Source of the DNA: Mycolicibacterium sphagni
Lineage (GTDB): Bacteria; Actinomycetota; Actinomycetes; Mycobacteriales; Mycobacteriaceae
DNA length: 64,000 bases
Direction of reading: 5' to 3'
NCBI RefSeq assembly: GCF_002250655.1
Contig: NZ_NOZR01000006.1
Location: forward strand, 186,001-250,000
The translations under genes were made by a program, and so were the position numbers. Of the stretch, positions 7,952 to 16,992 are shown in pieces. Position 1 is the first letter of the stretch. Every line of letters starts with the position of its first letter. A model generated the notes under the pieces. That model was not told the DNA's origin and made no database searches. It worked only from the letters and a program-made list of their open reading frames with translations.

Positions 7952-9151
7952 ATGGCCAACGCGAAAAACCGCGTATTCGTCGTCGGGGTCGGGATGACCA
8001 AGTTCGAGAAGCCCGGTCGCCGTGAGGGCTGGGACTACCCCCAGATGGCCAACGAGTCCGGCAACAAGGCCCTGGCCGACGCCGGTGTCGACTACTCCGA
8101 AGTCCAGCATGGCTACGTCGGCTACTGCTCAGGTGACTCGACCTCCGGGCAGCGTGCGCTCTACGAACTGGGCATGACCGGCATCCCGATCGTGAACGTC
8201 AACAACAACTGTTCGACGGGTTCGACCGCGCTTTTCCTGGCCGCGCAGGCCATCCGCGGCGGGCTCGCCGACTGCACGATCGCGCTGGGCTTCGAGAAGA
8301 TGCAGCCCGGCTCGCTCGGCGGCGGCGCGGAGGACCGCGAATCGCCCCTGATGCGTCACATCGTCGCCCTCAACGAGACCGACACGATGGCATTTCCGGT
8401 GGCGCCGTGGATGTTCGGTGCCGCCGGCCGCGAGCACATGAAGAAGTACGGCACCACTGCCGAGCACTTCGCGAAGATCGGCTACAAGAACCACAAGCAC
8501 TCGGTGAACAATCCCTACGCACAGTTCCAGGACGAGTACACCCTCGATGACATCCTGGGCGCGAAGATGATCTCCGATCCGCTCACCAAGCTGCAGTGCT
8601 CCCCCACCTCAGACGGCTCCGGCGCAGCGATCCTGGCCAGCGAGGAGTTTGTCGACTCACACGGCCTGGCCGGCCAGGCGGTGGAGATCGTCGGGCAGGC
8701 GATGACCACCGACTTCGCGTCGACCTTCGACGGCAGCGCCGCCAACATCATCGGCTACGACATGAATGTTCAGGCCGCCCAACAGGTTTACGACCAGTCC
8801 GGACTGGGCCCGGCCGACTTCCAGGTCATCGAGCTGCACGACTGCTTCTCGGCCAACGAACTGCTGCTGTATGAAGCCCTTGGCCTGTGCGGCGAGGGCG
8901 AGGCGCCGTCTCTCATCGACAACGACGACACCACCTACGGCGGCCGCTGGGTGGTCAACCCCTCGGGGGGCCTGATCTCCAAGGGCCATCCGCTGGGCGC
9001 GACTGGCCTGGCGCAGTGCGCCGAGCTGACCTGGCAGCTGCGCGGCACCGCCGACAAGCGCCAGGTTGACAACGTCACCGCCGCACTGCAGCACAACATC
9101 GGGCTGGGCGGAGCCGCCGTCGTGACGGCCTACCAGCGCGCCGAGCGATAG
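7952..9151 (+). CDS. ltp1: thiolase-fold lipid-transfer protein (Ltp1-like)
   Basis: The protein closely matches what is known of mycobacterial Ltp1 (Rv2790c type): the [19 protein letters not shown] start, the thiolase cysteine loop [10 protein letters not shown] (Cys87), the GHPLGATG histidine loop (His346) and a C-terminal NIGLGG loop. It belongs to the SCP-x/thiolase-like group, which acts on acyl-CoA or steroid side-chain substrates. Two ATG codons are close together (7946 and 7952). The GGAAGG site at 7938-7943 is only 2 bases from the first but 8 from the second, so 7952 is preferred. It is followed by a convergent acyl-CoA ligase. Confidence 0.85.
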   Translation: MANAKNRVFVVGVGMTKFEKPGRREGWDYPQMANESGNKALADAGVDYSEVQHGYVGYCSGDSTSGQRALYELGMTGIPIVNVNNNCSTGSTALFLAAQAIRGGLADCTIALGFEKMQPGSLGGGAEDRESPLMRHIVALNETDTMAFPVAPWMFGAAGREHMKKYGTTAEHFAKIGYKNHKHSVNNPYAQFQDEYTLDDILGAKMISDPLTKLQCSPTSDGSGAAILASEEFVDSHGLAGQAVEIVGQAMTTDFASTFDGSAANIIGYDMNVQAAQQVYDQSGLGPADFQVIELHDCFSANELLLYEALGLCGEGEAPSLIDNDDTTYGGRWVVNPSGGLISKGHPLGATGLAQCAELTWQLRGTADKRQVDNVTAALQHNIGLGGAAVVTAYQRAER

Positions 9152-9163
9152 ATGTCGTGCGCG

Positions 9164-10792
9164 CTACTGGAGGTGCGTGACCTCATAGGCGTCGTCGGCG
9201 TGCCGGGCTCGGATGGTCTTCTTGTCGTACTTGCCGACGCTGGTGCGCGGGATCTCGTCGATAAACGTCCACCGCTCCGGCAGCCACCACCGAACGACCT
9301 TGTCGGCCAAGAACTTCCGTAGCTCCTCCGGAGATACCTCGGCGCCTTCCTGAAGGACGACAGCGGCCAGTGGTCGTTCCTGCCAGCGCTCGTCGGGCAC
9401 ACCCACCACCGCGGCCTCCCGCACCGCCGGGTGGGCGATCAGCTGATTCTCCAGCTCCACCGACGAGATCCACTCGCCGCCCGACTTGATGACGTCCTTG
9501 GCGCGGTCGGTCAGCGTGATGTACCCCTGCGCGTCGATGCACCCCACGTCGCCGGTGCGCAGCCAGCCCGACTGGAACTTCGATTCGTCGGTGTTGCGGT
9601 AGTAGGAGCCGGTGACCCACGGCCCGCGGACCTCCAGCTCGCCCACCGATTCGCCGTCGTTGGCTAAGACCGCGCCCTCGTCGTCGACGATTCGAGTCTC
9701 GACTCCGCACATCGGCCTACCCTGGGTACCGCGGATCTCCCATTGCTTGTCGGTGGACAGTCCCGGTGGCGGCCAGGCCAGCGTGGCGATCGGCGAGGTC
9801 TCGGTCATCCCCCACAGCTGGCGGATCTGAACGTCGAACTTCTCCTCGAACGCCCTCATCAGTGACACCGGGACCGCCGACCCGCCGCAGGACACCAGCC
9901 GCAGCGACGAGATGTCGTGGCCGGGGTTGCGGTCCAGGTGGTTCATCACGTCGTTCCAGATCGTGGGTACCGCGCCGGCCACGGTGGGCCGCTGGGTTTC
10001 GATCAGGTCCACCATCGACGTGGCGTCCATGAAGCGATCCGGCAACACCAGGTCGGCGCCGGCCATCAGCGCCGCATAGGGCAACCCCCACGCATTGGCA
10101 TGGAACATCGGCACGATAGGCAGGGCCTTGTCCGAGAAACTCAGACCGAGGGCGTTACCACTGCAGACCGCCATCGAGTGCAGGTAGTTCGACCGGTGGC
10201 TGTATACGACACCCTTCGGATGTCCGGTGGTTCCGCTGGTGTAACACATTGCGGCGGCTGAGTTTTCGTCGATCTCCGGCCAGTCGAACTCGCACGACTG
10301 GGCGGCGGTGACTTCGTGGTAGCGAAGCACCCGCTTGCCCGACGCCTCCAACGGGGCGAGATCGCCGTCGCCGACCGCGATCACGGTGTGCACCGTCTCC
10401 ATGCGCGGCAGCACCGGAGCCAGAATCGATGCCAACGACAGATCTGCGATCACCACCTGGTCTTCGGCTTCGTAGGCGACGAACTCGATCTGTTCGGGGA
10501 ACAGGCGGATGTTCAGTGTGTGCAGCACCGCGCCCATCGACGGCACCGCGACGTAGGCCTCCAGGTGTTCCTGGTTGTTCCACATGAACGTGGCGACGCG
10601 TTCGTCGCCCTTGATGCCCAGGCGCCGCAGCGCGTTGGCCAGGCGGGCGGCTTGCTGGCCGACCTCGCGGTAGGTGGCATGCCGGTAGCCGTCGCCGGTC
10701 GCGGTAGTCACTGTCCGGTCGCCGTGGACGCCGACGGCGTAACGCAGGATCGCGGAGACCGTCAGGGAGAAGGACTGCATGGTGCACTGCAT
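9164..10792 (-). CDS. long/medium-chain fatty acid-CoA ligase (FadD/AlkK type)
   Basis: The 542-residue AMP-forming ligase has the P-loop-like [11 protein letters not shown] motif (184-194), the central WGMTE adenine motif, the [18 protein letters not shown] hinge region after GWLRTGDVG, and a C-terminal catalytic lysine in SVGKYDKKT. It activates a fatty acid to its acyl-CoA through an acyl-adenylate in the cytoplasm. It is convergent with ltp1 with 12 bases between stops, so the two are not one operon but share the lipid theme. There is no clear ribosome site at the ATG; an internal ATG four codons later is an alternative. Confidence 0.9.
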   Translation of the reverse strand: MQCTMQSFSLTVSAILRYAVGVHGDRTVTTATGDGYRHATYREVGQQAARLANALRRLGIKGDERVATFMWNNQEHLEAYVAVPSMGAVLHTLNIRLFPEQIEFVAYEAEDQVVIADLSLASILAPVLPRMETVHTVIAVGDGDLAPLEASGKRVLRYHEVTAAQSCEFDWPEIDENSAAAMCYTSGTTGHPKGVVYSHRSNYLHSMAVCSGNALGLSFSDKALPIVPMFHANAWGLPYAALMAGADLVLPDRFMDATSMVDLIETQRPTVAGAVPTIWNDVMNHLDRNPGHDISSLRLVSCGGSAVPVSLMRAFEEKFDVQIRQLWGMTETSPIATLAWPPPGLSTDKQWEIRGTQGRPMCGVETRIVDDEGAVLANDGESVGELEVRGPWVTGSYYRNTDESKFQSGWLRTGDVGCIDAQGYITLTDRAKDVIKSGGEWISSVELENQLIAHPAVREAAVVGVPDERWQERPLAAVVLQEGAEVSPEELRKFLADKVVRWWLPERWTFIDEIPRTSVGKYDKKTIRARHADDAYEVTHLQ

Positions 10793-10871
10793 ATGCCCGA
10801 ATCTAGCGCGGCAGGGGTGGGCTTCACCGCAGAACTGGTTGGCACATTGTGTTGTTCGCTACTGTCGCCTG

Positions 10872-11207
10872 GTGATAGTGGTGAGATCGATCGCCTTGTT
10901 CGTCGCCGCCGCCCTTCTGGAAATCGGCGGCGCCTGGCTGGTGTGGCAGGGAGTCCGCGAACACCGCGGCTGGATCTGGGCCGGTTTCGGTGTAATCGCC
11001 TTGGGTGCTTATGGTTTCGTGGCGACGTTTCAGCCCGACGCCCATTTCGGCCGGATCTTGGCAGCCTACGGCGGCGTGTTCGTGGCCGGCTCGCTGCTGT
11101 GGGGCATGGTGGCCGACGGGTTCCGGCCGGACCGTTGGGATGTGTCCGGTTCGCTGATCTGCCTGCTGGGTGTGGCGCTGATCATGTACGCCCCTCGGAG
11201 CGGCTGA
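10872..11207 (+). CDS. UPF0060/YnfA family small membrane protein
   Basis: About 111 residues form four hydrophobic segments, with the family signature [15 protein letters not shown] and a [24 protein letters not shown] core. It resembles the mycobacterial UPF0060 protein (Rv2639c type), which starts VVRS. Three GTG codons (10872, 10878, 10881) compete as the start. 10872 gives the length nearest the relatives, but the choice is uncertain. The fold is related to small multidrug resistance transporters; no substrate is known. It is divergent from the acyl-CoA ligase. Confidence 0.85.
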   Translation: MIVVRSIALFVAAALLEIGGAWLVWQGVREHRGWIWAGFGVIALGAYGFVATFQPDAHFGRILAAYGGVFVAGSLLWGMVADGFRPDRWDVSGSLICLLGVALIMYAPRSG

Positions 11208-11457
11208 ACATCGGGTCCGCGGCGGCCTGCCTGCATGGGTCCTCCTCGATAGCTGTGGATTGCCTCAGTCCTTGCAGACCTGGCGCGCTAAACAACCTCA
11301 ATCAGAAAGCAATTCGCAGAGCGAATCAGCACTGCGACGCCTCAAAGACCAGGATGGTTTTCCTGGCGGCGAAAGGGCCGCCCCGCGGCGGAACGTTTTC
11401 CCCTGCGGCAACGATGCAATGGGAGGATCATTGGGTCGGAAAAGAGGAGGCGCGGTT

Positions 11458-11772
11458 ATGCGGACCGCATTGACGCTCGCCGCGATGGCGGCAGCGGGTG
11501 GCATCATCGCTGGACCGGCCGCGACGGCATGGGCCGACGATTCGGCGCAGAGCACGATCAGCCAGTTGCAGAGCCAGGGTTACACCGTCAACATCGACCG
11601 GCTCGGGACCGGGCCGATGTCGAAGTGCGTGGTCACCAGCGTGCGTAACCCGCAGACTCAAACCCAGTGGGTGCCGTACACGGGTCCGGGGCGCGGAACT
11701 GACCGCACCATTCTGGTCCCGCAGGTGACCAGCCAGACGATCTCGGTGTCACTGGACTGCAGCGCGCACTAG
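11458..11772 (+). CDS. small exported protein (104 aa), mycobacterial, unknown function
   Basis: ATG 11458 follows a strong GAGGAGG site at 7-8 bases. Residues 1-26 form a Sec signal peptide ending AWA. The mature part contains SQLQSQGYTVNIDRLG and two cysteines (in SKCVVTSV and LDCSAH) that could form one disulfide. The small protein at 2878 shares the GYTV..D+LG element. No enzyme motif is visible. The upstream 250 bases hold no other gene. Confidence 0.75.
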   Translation: MRTALTLAAMAAAGGIIAGPAATAWADDSAQSTISQLQSQGYTVNIDRLGTGPMSKCVVTSVRNPQTQTQWVPYTGPGRGTDRTILVPQVTSQTISVSLDCSAH

Positions 11773-12155
11773 TCCAAATCGACGCGGATGGTGAGCAGGT
11801 TGTCTCCCATCGCACGCACAGCGGCACTGTTCATCGCCGGAAGTTTGGCAAGCCGGGCTCGTGCGTCGTCCTCGGGTAGCAGGGTGGCCGTGCCGCTGTG
11901 CCAGCGACCTCGAACCCGCACCCGCACCCGCGGGTCTGCGGCGATATTTCGGACATACTGCGAACGGTCACCGAACTCCGAGACCAGCCAGAATTCGTTG
12001 CCCTCCAGCCGTCCGCCGATCGGAGTGCGCCGGGGTTCCCCGGACTTTCGCCCGGTGGTCTCCAGCAGAGTCTGAACCGGCACGGATCGCATCAGCGGGT
12101 TCGCGAACCGCCGCTGAACGAAGTTGACGACGCGCTGCCGTGGAGTCATGGCCAT
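11769..12155 (-). CDS. deazaflavin (F420)-dependent nitroreductase family protein (Ddn-like)
   Basis: The 128-residue protein has the Ddn/FGD-like split-barrel signature LLETTGRKSGEPRRTPI followed by GNEFWLVSEFG and an NIAADPRVRVRVRG strand, as in mycobacterial F420-binding nitroreductase-family proteins. It should bind F420 and reduce an unknown acceptor such as a quinone. ATG 12155 is preferred over the 12149 ATG because a GGATGGAG stretch lies just upstream. Its tail overlaps the exported-protein stop by 4 bases (convergent). Confidence 0.82.
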   Translation of the reverse strand: MAMTPRQRVVNFVQRRFANPLMRSVPVQTLLETTGRKSGEPRRTPIGGRLEGNEFWLVSEFGDRSQYVRNIAADPRVRVRVRGRWHSGTATLLPEDDARARLAKLPAMNSAAVRAMGDNLLTIRVDLD

Positions 12156-12178
12156 GACTCCATCCTGACAGGCGCTGC

Positions 12179-13315
12179 TCAGGATGCCGCGGCGGCCAAC
12201 TGCTGCCGAGGAGCCGCCTCCAGGCGCAACGCGGTGATCGCGCCGGTGTAGTCGGCCGCATACAGCCGGTTGCGCACCGGGTCGGCGGCCAGGCAGGACA
12301 GCTGCGGGCCGATGACGACGCTGTCGACGATCTCGAAAGTGGCGGTGCACAGTACGGCGATCGCGTCACGATCGACGACGTAGGCGCACGAGCCGCCACG
12401 GCTGAGGACCAGCTGCGTGGGCATACCGCCCATTTCGATGGTGTCGGTGACCCGGCCACCTGCGACGTCGATGACGTGGACAGCGCCGCCGAACTCGGCA
12501 TCCCATCCGGTGGCAAAAACGGTGCGGCCATTGGGCATGACTGCGATGTCGCCAATCGAGCCGCCGATCGCGACGAGGTCGCGGACCGTGCGCTCTCCGG
12601 TGTCGATGATGGCCAGCAAACCGCCCGTGGGGGTGGTCAGCGCAGCGAACAGGCGGGTGCCGTCGGCGCTGACGCTCAGCGCCTCGACAGAGGCGCCGGG
12701 CGCGGCGAGGATCTCGATGGAAGTAGCGTCACCGGTCTCGACGTCGACGGCGGCGATATCGACGATGTCGTCTGCGGTCCGCGCGACGTAGAGCACGTCG
12801 CCGGCCGGGCTGACCGCCAAGCCGCCCGCGGTCATCTGGAAAGTCTTGGCTGCCAACGGCTTGCCGGTGCGAGTGTCGATCGCGACGACGGCGTCCACCT
12901 CGTCCGAGGCGGCGCTGACGTAGGCACGGTCGCCGACCGCGACCGCCGAGTAGGCCTCCCTGAGGCCGTCGATGGTGGCGGTCACCGAGAGTGTTTCAGC
13001 GTCGATGACACACACCACGTCGGCGCTGTAGTGGGCGGTGACCAGGTGCCGACCGTCGGGGCTGACGGCCATATCGCTGACCGGGCCGTGGCCGGCGACG
13101 AGTGTCCTCGCGACGGTGACGACCGGTGCGGCGATGGGCTCGGTGAGCGGCTCCAGCTCCGCGCCGGCGAGCAGCTGCGGCAGCAGGTCGCCGATCGGGG
13201 CGCGGCGGATCGTCGGCAGCGAAGACAGCCAGAGGGAGTGCGCAGCGGCCACCCGCTCGGCTACCGCAACAGCGGTGCCTCCATGCACTTCAGTAACTCC
13301 CGTTGCGTTTGCCAT
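12179..13315 (-). CDS. YncE/Rv1057-like beta-propeller protein
   Basis: After an N-terminal helical part of about 75 residues, the 378-residue protein consists of repeated 40-45-residue blades with the pattern SPDG+.LVTAHYSADVVCVID and VSADGTRLFAAL, as in YncE-type seven-bladed propellers. No signal peptide is visible, so it may be cytoplasmic. Mycobacteria carry a stress-induced propeller gene, Rv1057, with a similar architecture; the match is by shape, not by checked identity. A palindrome GTTACC-N4-GGTAAC sits 57 bases upstream of the start. Confidence 0.72.
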   Translation of the reverse strand: MANATGVTEVHGGTAVAVAERVAAAHSLWLSSLPTIRRAPIGDLLPQLLAGAELEPLTEPIAAPVVTVARTLVAGHGPVSDMAVSPDGRHLVTAHYSADVVCVIDAETLSVTATIDGLREAYSAVAVGDRAYVSAASDEVDAVVAIDTRTGKPLAAKTFQMTAGGLAVSPAGDVLYVARTADDIVDIAAVDVETGDATSIEILAAPGASVEALSVSADGTRLFAALTTPTGGLLAIIDTGERTVRDLVAIGGSIGDIAVMPNGRTVFATGWDAEFGGAVHVIDVAGGRVTDTIEMGGMPTQLVLSRGGSCAYVVDRDAIAVLCTATFEIVDSVVIGPQLSCLAADPVRNRLYAADYTGAITALRLEAAPRQQLAAAAS

Positions 13316-13805
13316 GATCTCGTACCTCCGTCGGCCGGATTCGGCCGAGCCTTGTCTTTGTTGGCTTTCGCGTTACCTGGCGGTAACTGCCCTCGTCGAG
13401 TGTAGCGACCGAATTCGCGGAGAATTCCTGGCTTTCGAGAACCCATTTCGCATGTGGCTCGCGAATCTCAGGATGCGCTAAGGCAAGGATCGTTATCAAT
13501 TCGTTGCATTACCATCCGGGCGCCCTCAAAACATGACTTGAGCTGTGCATTTAAATGAATTCAAGATCGTAAATCACGTGCCTGAATGAGGCTCAGGCTC
13601 AGATTTTCTTACCGCGCCGGAGCCGAAAGAGGCATAAATCACAATGCCTCAGTCGCGTCTAAATTCTTAAGGGATTCCCTTAGGTTATTGACGGCGCCGG
13701 CTCGCCGGATGGCCAACCTCATCGACCGCGTGATGGCAGCCCCGATTAAGTTCGCTGATCGGCGTGGTTAGCGAGTCCATCTCAACAATTCGCTAGTGGT
13801 CCAGA
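13316..13805. other. 490-base intergenic region upstream of the propeller gene
   Basis: No convincing coding sequence is seen. The part next to 13315 is the presumed promoter of the propeller gene and contains the palindrome at 13372-13387. The middle (about 13480-13690) is unusually A+T rich for this window, and a 61-codon open frame at 13586-13771 has neither a ribosome site nor typical codon use. Confidence 0.5.
13372..13387. promoter_or_regulatory. inverted repeat GTTACC-TGGC-GGTAAC
   Basis: Perfect 6-bp arms around four bases, 57 bases upstream of the propeller start. The regulator is not recognised. Confidence 0.4.
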
Positions 13806-14810
13806 TCACACCATCTGCTCGACGGTCTCGCGGCTGCGCACCGGATCGCTGCCGGGCACGTACGCGGGCTCGGTGTGGTCGACGGTCGTCCCGTTGGCGA
13901 CCCGCTGCTGGGCCTGCTTGAACTCCGGCAGCGGACCCATGGCCGCCCACGATCCGTTGAGGGCAGCCCAGGCGGCGGCGCGCCGGGCGGCACGTTCGAT
14001 CGGGTGCGGCGAACGGTAGGCAATCATGTCGGCCGCCCAGTCCGGCATGCTGTCGCGGATGGCCCAGTCGAAGAACTTGGCCTCTTGCGGAACGTCGGGG
14101 TTCTCCATCAGGTTGGGCCCGGTGAACAGGGCGGCGCCGTGAGTCAGGGCCAGGCGCGGCAGGTACGAGCGCAGGCAATCGAGCGTTTCGGCCTTCGTCG
14201 TCGGCAGGTCCGTACCACCTAGGGCGTGACCCACCCGGACGAACTCGCCGTAGTAGCGGTCGATATTGCGCAGTGGGGTGGGGTGGTAGAGCTCGTGTCC
14301 GGTGGCGATTCCCCAGACCACGGTGGCGTAGTTCCAGCGCAGCCACTCCGGGTCGTCGGCGTCGTACGGCAGGCCGTCGGGACGAACACCCTTGATGGTG
14401 TGGTGCATCGCGCGCACCGTCTGGGCAACGCGTTCGGCAGTTTCGGTGTTGCCATACGCGGTCCCGATGAAGAACGCGACCGAGTGCGCCAGCCGCACTC
14501 CCGAGCCCTTGAGGTCCAGCTTTCCGGTGGGGTGGCCGTCCTCGTCGTGTTCGACGACCCGAGAGTGGTCGGAGCCCATCCAGAAAATGCTGGGGTCGAA
14601 ACGCTCGATGAACGCCGCACATTGAAGTCCGAAGATCAGCGCCGAGGTGTGCGAGTGCACGTGCCAGACAGCGCTGCCGGGCCCGAACCATCCCGGATCA
14701 CCTTCGGGGCCCGCGAACTCGAGGCCGCGGAAGAACTGGCTTCGGATGTTCTTGTCGAAGTCGCCTCTGATCTTGTTCTCGAGAAGTTGGTGCGGCAGCA
14801 GCAGTTTCAT
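13806..14810 (-). CDS. oxygenase MpaB family protein (DUF2236)
   Basis: The 334-residue protein matches the MpaB/latex-clearing-protein-like DUF2236 family: conserved charged helices such as WFGPGSAVWHVHS, HHTIKGVRPDG, WNYATVVWGIATGHELYH and a histidine-rich core able to bind heme. Family members include the rubber oxygenase Lcp and the fungal MpaB oxygenase, which cleave hydrophobic double bonds; the substrate here is unknown. It is divergent from a TetR regulator, with a long perfect palindrome starting 27 bases upstream of the ATG, so it is very likely the TetR target. Confidence 0.82.
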   Translation of the reverse strand: MKLLLPHQLLENKIRGDFDKNIRSQFFRGLEFAGPEGDPGWFGPGSAVWHVHSHTSALIFGLQCAAFIERFDPSIFWMGSDHSRVVEHDEDGHPTGKLDLKGSGVRLAHSVAFFIGTAYGNTETAERVAQTVRAMHHTIKGVRPDGLPYDADDPEWLRWNYATVVWGIATGHELYHPTPLRNIDRYYGEFVRVGHALGGTDLPTTKAETLDCLRSYLPRLALTHGAALFTGPNLMENPDVPQEAKFFDWAIRDSMPDWAADMIAYRSPHPIERAARRAAAWAALNGSWAAMGPLPEFKQAQQRVANGTTVDHTEPAYVPGSDPVRSRETVEQMV

Positions 14811-14836
14811 TCGGCTGGCTTCCTTTCCCGGGGCAC

Positions 14837-14868
14837 GCTATTTTGGTTACGCGTGTAACCAAAATAGC
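14837..14868. promoter_or_regulatory. TetR operator: 14-bp perfect inverted repeat
   Basis: GCTATTTTGGTTAC (14837-14850) and GTAACCAAAATAGC (14855-14868) are perfect complements around GCGT. The site fills the 93-base gap between the divergent DUF2236 and TetR genes and should control both. Confidence 0.8.
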
Positions 14869-14903
14869 ATGGCGTCGGTCGTCGGCCGGTATATCCTCAG
14901 CGA

Positions 14904-15500
14904 ATGCCGAGTGCCACCCGGTGGGCCGGGGTCTCCCCAGCCGATCGCCAGGCCGAGCGACGGACATTGCTGGTTCGCGCAGCCTTCTCGTTGTTCGGCG
15001 ACGGTGGAGAAGCCGCGGTGTCCGTCCGGTCGGTGTGCCGAGCAGCCGAGCTCAACACCCGCTACTTCTACGAGAGCTTTGCAGACACCGACGCGCTGCT
15101 GGGCGCGGTCTATGACGAGGTCGCCCTCGAACTCGGGAACATCCTGACCACCGTGATGGCCAGTGCACGCGACGAACGAACGCGGCTTCGGGCCGGCATC
15201 CGTGCCGTGCTCGACTTCAGCTCAGCCGACCCGCGTCGCGGCAAGATCCTGTTCACCGAGGCGCGTACCAACCCCGTCCTCGCCGCCCGGCGGACCATGG
15301 CGCAGGACCACCTACGCGAGCTGGTTCTCGACGAGGGGCGCCGCGTGGCACCCGAAACCGACCGAGTCGCAACCGAAGTCGGCGCCGCGATGTACGCGGG
15401 TGCGATGGCCGAGCTCGCCCAGCAGTGGCTGGCCGGCACCCTCGGCGACGACGTCGACGCCGTCGTCGGCTACGCCGTCCGGCTACTCCTGCCGAACTGA
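14904..15500 (+). CDS. TetR/AcrR family transcriptional regulator
   Basis: The 198-residue regulator has the N-terminal TetR helix-turn-helix (residues about 20-65: RTLLVRAAFSLFGDGG, then VSVRSVCRAAELNTRYFYES) and an all-helical ligand domain. It lies divergent from the DUF2236 oxygenase with the large palindrome between them. By TetR logic it represses its own gene and the oxygenase until a hydrophobic effector binds. It is followed 6 bases later by the remains of an acyl-CoA synthetase on the opposite strand. Confidence 0.88.
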   Translation: MPSATRWAGVSPADRQAERRTLLVRAAFSLFGDGGEAAVSVRSVCRAAELNTRYFYESFADTDALLGAVYDEVALELGNILTTVMASARDERTRLRAGIRAVLDFSSADPRRGKILFTEARTNPVLAARRTMAQDHLRELVLDEGRRVAPETDRVATEVGAAMYAGAMAELAQQWLAGTLGDDVDAVVGYAVRLLLPN

Positions 15501-15506
15501 AGCCCT

Positions 15507-15888
15507 CTACCCGCCGCGGGCTTCGACCATCGCTGACCGACTGAGCTTGGTTGCCGCATTACGTGGGATCTCGGCGACGAACTCCACCGTTTTGGGCACT
15601 TTGTACGGCGCGAGCTTGGCTTTCGCGCATGCGATCACCTGAACCGCCGTCGACTCGGGATCGGTCGGCTGGATCACCGCGGGCACTCGTCTGCCCCATG
15701 TCCACCACCAGTTCCGCATCGAACTTCTCCAGCACCACCAGCCGGTCACCACCGAGCAGGTAGTGAAGGGTGTTGAAGCCGTTGGTGTGGTACATCGGTG
15801 CGGGTATCGAGGATGACCTTGGGCAGGCCAGGGCGGCCAGCACGAGTTCGGCCGAATTGGGGATCCCGATCGCGACGAATGTTACTGG
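15507..15888 (-). pseudogene. acyl-CoA synthetase remnant with two internal deletions
   Basis: Read on the minus strand in one frame, three pieces of an AMP-forming acyl-CoA synthetase lie next to each other. First comes an N-terminal-type segment (FVAIGIPNSAELVLAALA), then a central piece (APMYHTNGFNTLHYLLGGDR, continuing to ELVVDMG), then, after a frame change, the C-terminal piece (ACAKAKLAPYKVPKTVEFV to a TAG stop). In an intact enzyme these regions are roughly 130 and 220 residues apart. The AMP-binding and hinge motifs are gone, and a stop lies directly upstream, so no functional enzyme can be made. Confidence 0.8.
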
Positions 15889-15952
15889 TCACGTCTATCG
15901 GTGGCCGGAGCGCAATAGGCTGATCCACGACCAGGTCGAGGAGCAGCAGCCG

Positions 15953-16615
15953 ATGAACCCAGAAGACGATCCCGAGAAGCGGATCCAGGAACTCGAGCGC
16001 CCGCTGGCCAGCCAGGCTCAGACCAGCGAACTGGGCACCGCCGCACCGCCCGGCGGCTGGCACCCCCCGCCGCCTCCGCCGCCGGGGTACTACGGGCCGC
16101 CGATGCCGCTGCCGTCGGTTCCGTCGCCATCCCCGGGTATTCGGATCGGCTGGATTGTGCTGTCGCTGTTGATTGTTGGGCTGTTCGTCGGCGGCGGCGT
16201 GGTGGTATGGACGAACTTGTCCAACCGCTCGGCGCCGGGCTTCCCGAGTATCGCCGGAGGCGGTGGCACGTTCACCACGGCCACCCGACCCAGCCGGGCC
16301 ACCCCAACTCCCCCGGGCCCATCGGCGGGCACGGTGGCCACTGCGGCGCCGGGCGGGAGCGTCGGCGTGGCCGGAGTCAACCAGATCAGGACGATCACAT
16401 GTGACGACACCGTCGTCACCGTCAGCGGAATGGACAACACGGTGGTGGCCACCGGGCACTGCACGCTGGTGCAGGTTTCCGGCATGAACAACGTGGTGAC
16501 GATCGATGCCGCCGACGCCATCGACGCCTCCGGGATGAGCAACAAGATCACATACCGCGCGGGGTCGCCGAAGATCACCAAATCCGGCTTCTCCAACACC
16601 GTCGAGCAGAACTGA
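15953..16615 (+). CDS. DUF3060 domain membrane protein
   Basis: ATG 15953 is preceded by GAGGAG at 15938-15943. The 220-residue protein has a short charged N-terminus, a proline-rich stretch (about residues 35-58), one membrane helix (about 62-88), a Thr/Pro/Gly-rich linker and a C-terminal domain of short repeats (VTVSGMDNTVVATG, VQVSGMNNVVTID, IDASGMSNKITY) typical of DUF3060. The repeated GM.N elements suggest a small beta-helical outside domain. Relatives occur across mycobacteria without known function. The longer upstream reading overlaps the synthetase remnant and is rejected. Confidence 0.78.
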   Translation: MNPEDDPEKRIQELERPLASQAQTSELGTAAPPGGWHPPPPPPPGYYGPPMPLPSVPSPSPGIRIGWIVLSLLIVGLFVGGGVVVWTNLSNRSAPGFPSIAGGGGTFTTATRPSRATPTPPGPSAGTVATAAPGGSVGVAGVNQIRTITCDDTVVTVSGMDNTVVATGHCTLVQVSGMNNVVTIDAADAIDASGMSNKITYRAGSPKITKSGFSNTVEQN

Positions 16616-16992
16616 TCGTGACCGCAACGGCACGAATCGGGTGCCGCAAACCGTAGCGCGCCACCCCGGCCACTCGCAGGACACCGATCTCGGTTGAGCC
16701 CCATAGGTTGTGGACGGTCGGACCCCACGCTTGTGTGATCGTGCGGGTTGTAGGAAAACCACTGTTGCTCAGCCAGAATCCGCTCCGCGCCAGCGTGATT
16801 CAGATCCGGCGCGATGAGGCGAGGTCCGTGACGCCCCGCAGCCGCTCGGCGCGACACGGTAGTCGGGGCCGGGTATAGGACGGTAGAGACTTCGAGCTAC
16901 AGCGCCAGCGATTCGCAGTTACCCACGCATACGGCAAGCCAGGGCGTTAGCGTGAACCGCAGGCCCACACACGGGGAATGAGAGGGGACCGC
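16616..16992. other. intergenic region before the amino-acid ABC transporter
   Basis: About 375 bases with no supported gene. Minus-strand frames across it are shadows of the DUF3060 gene. It must hold the promoter of the transporter operon, but no clear -10/-35 pair stands out. Confidence 0.5.

Noticed and set aside
13586..13771. 61-codon plus-strand frame in the A+T-rich gap
   Set aside because: No ribosome site, poor codon use, no resemblance to known proteins.
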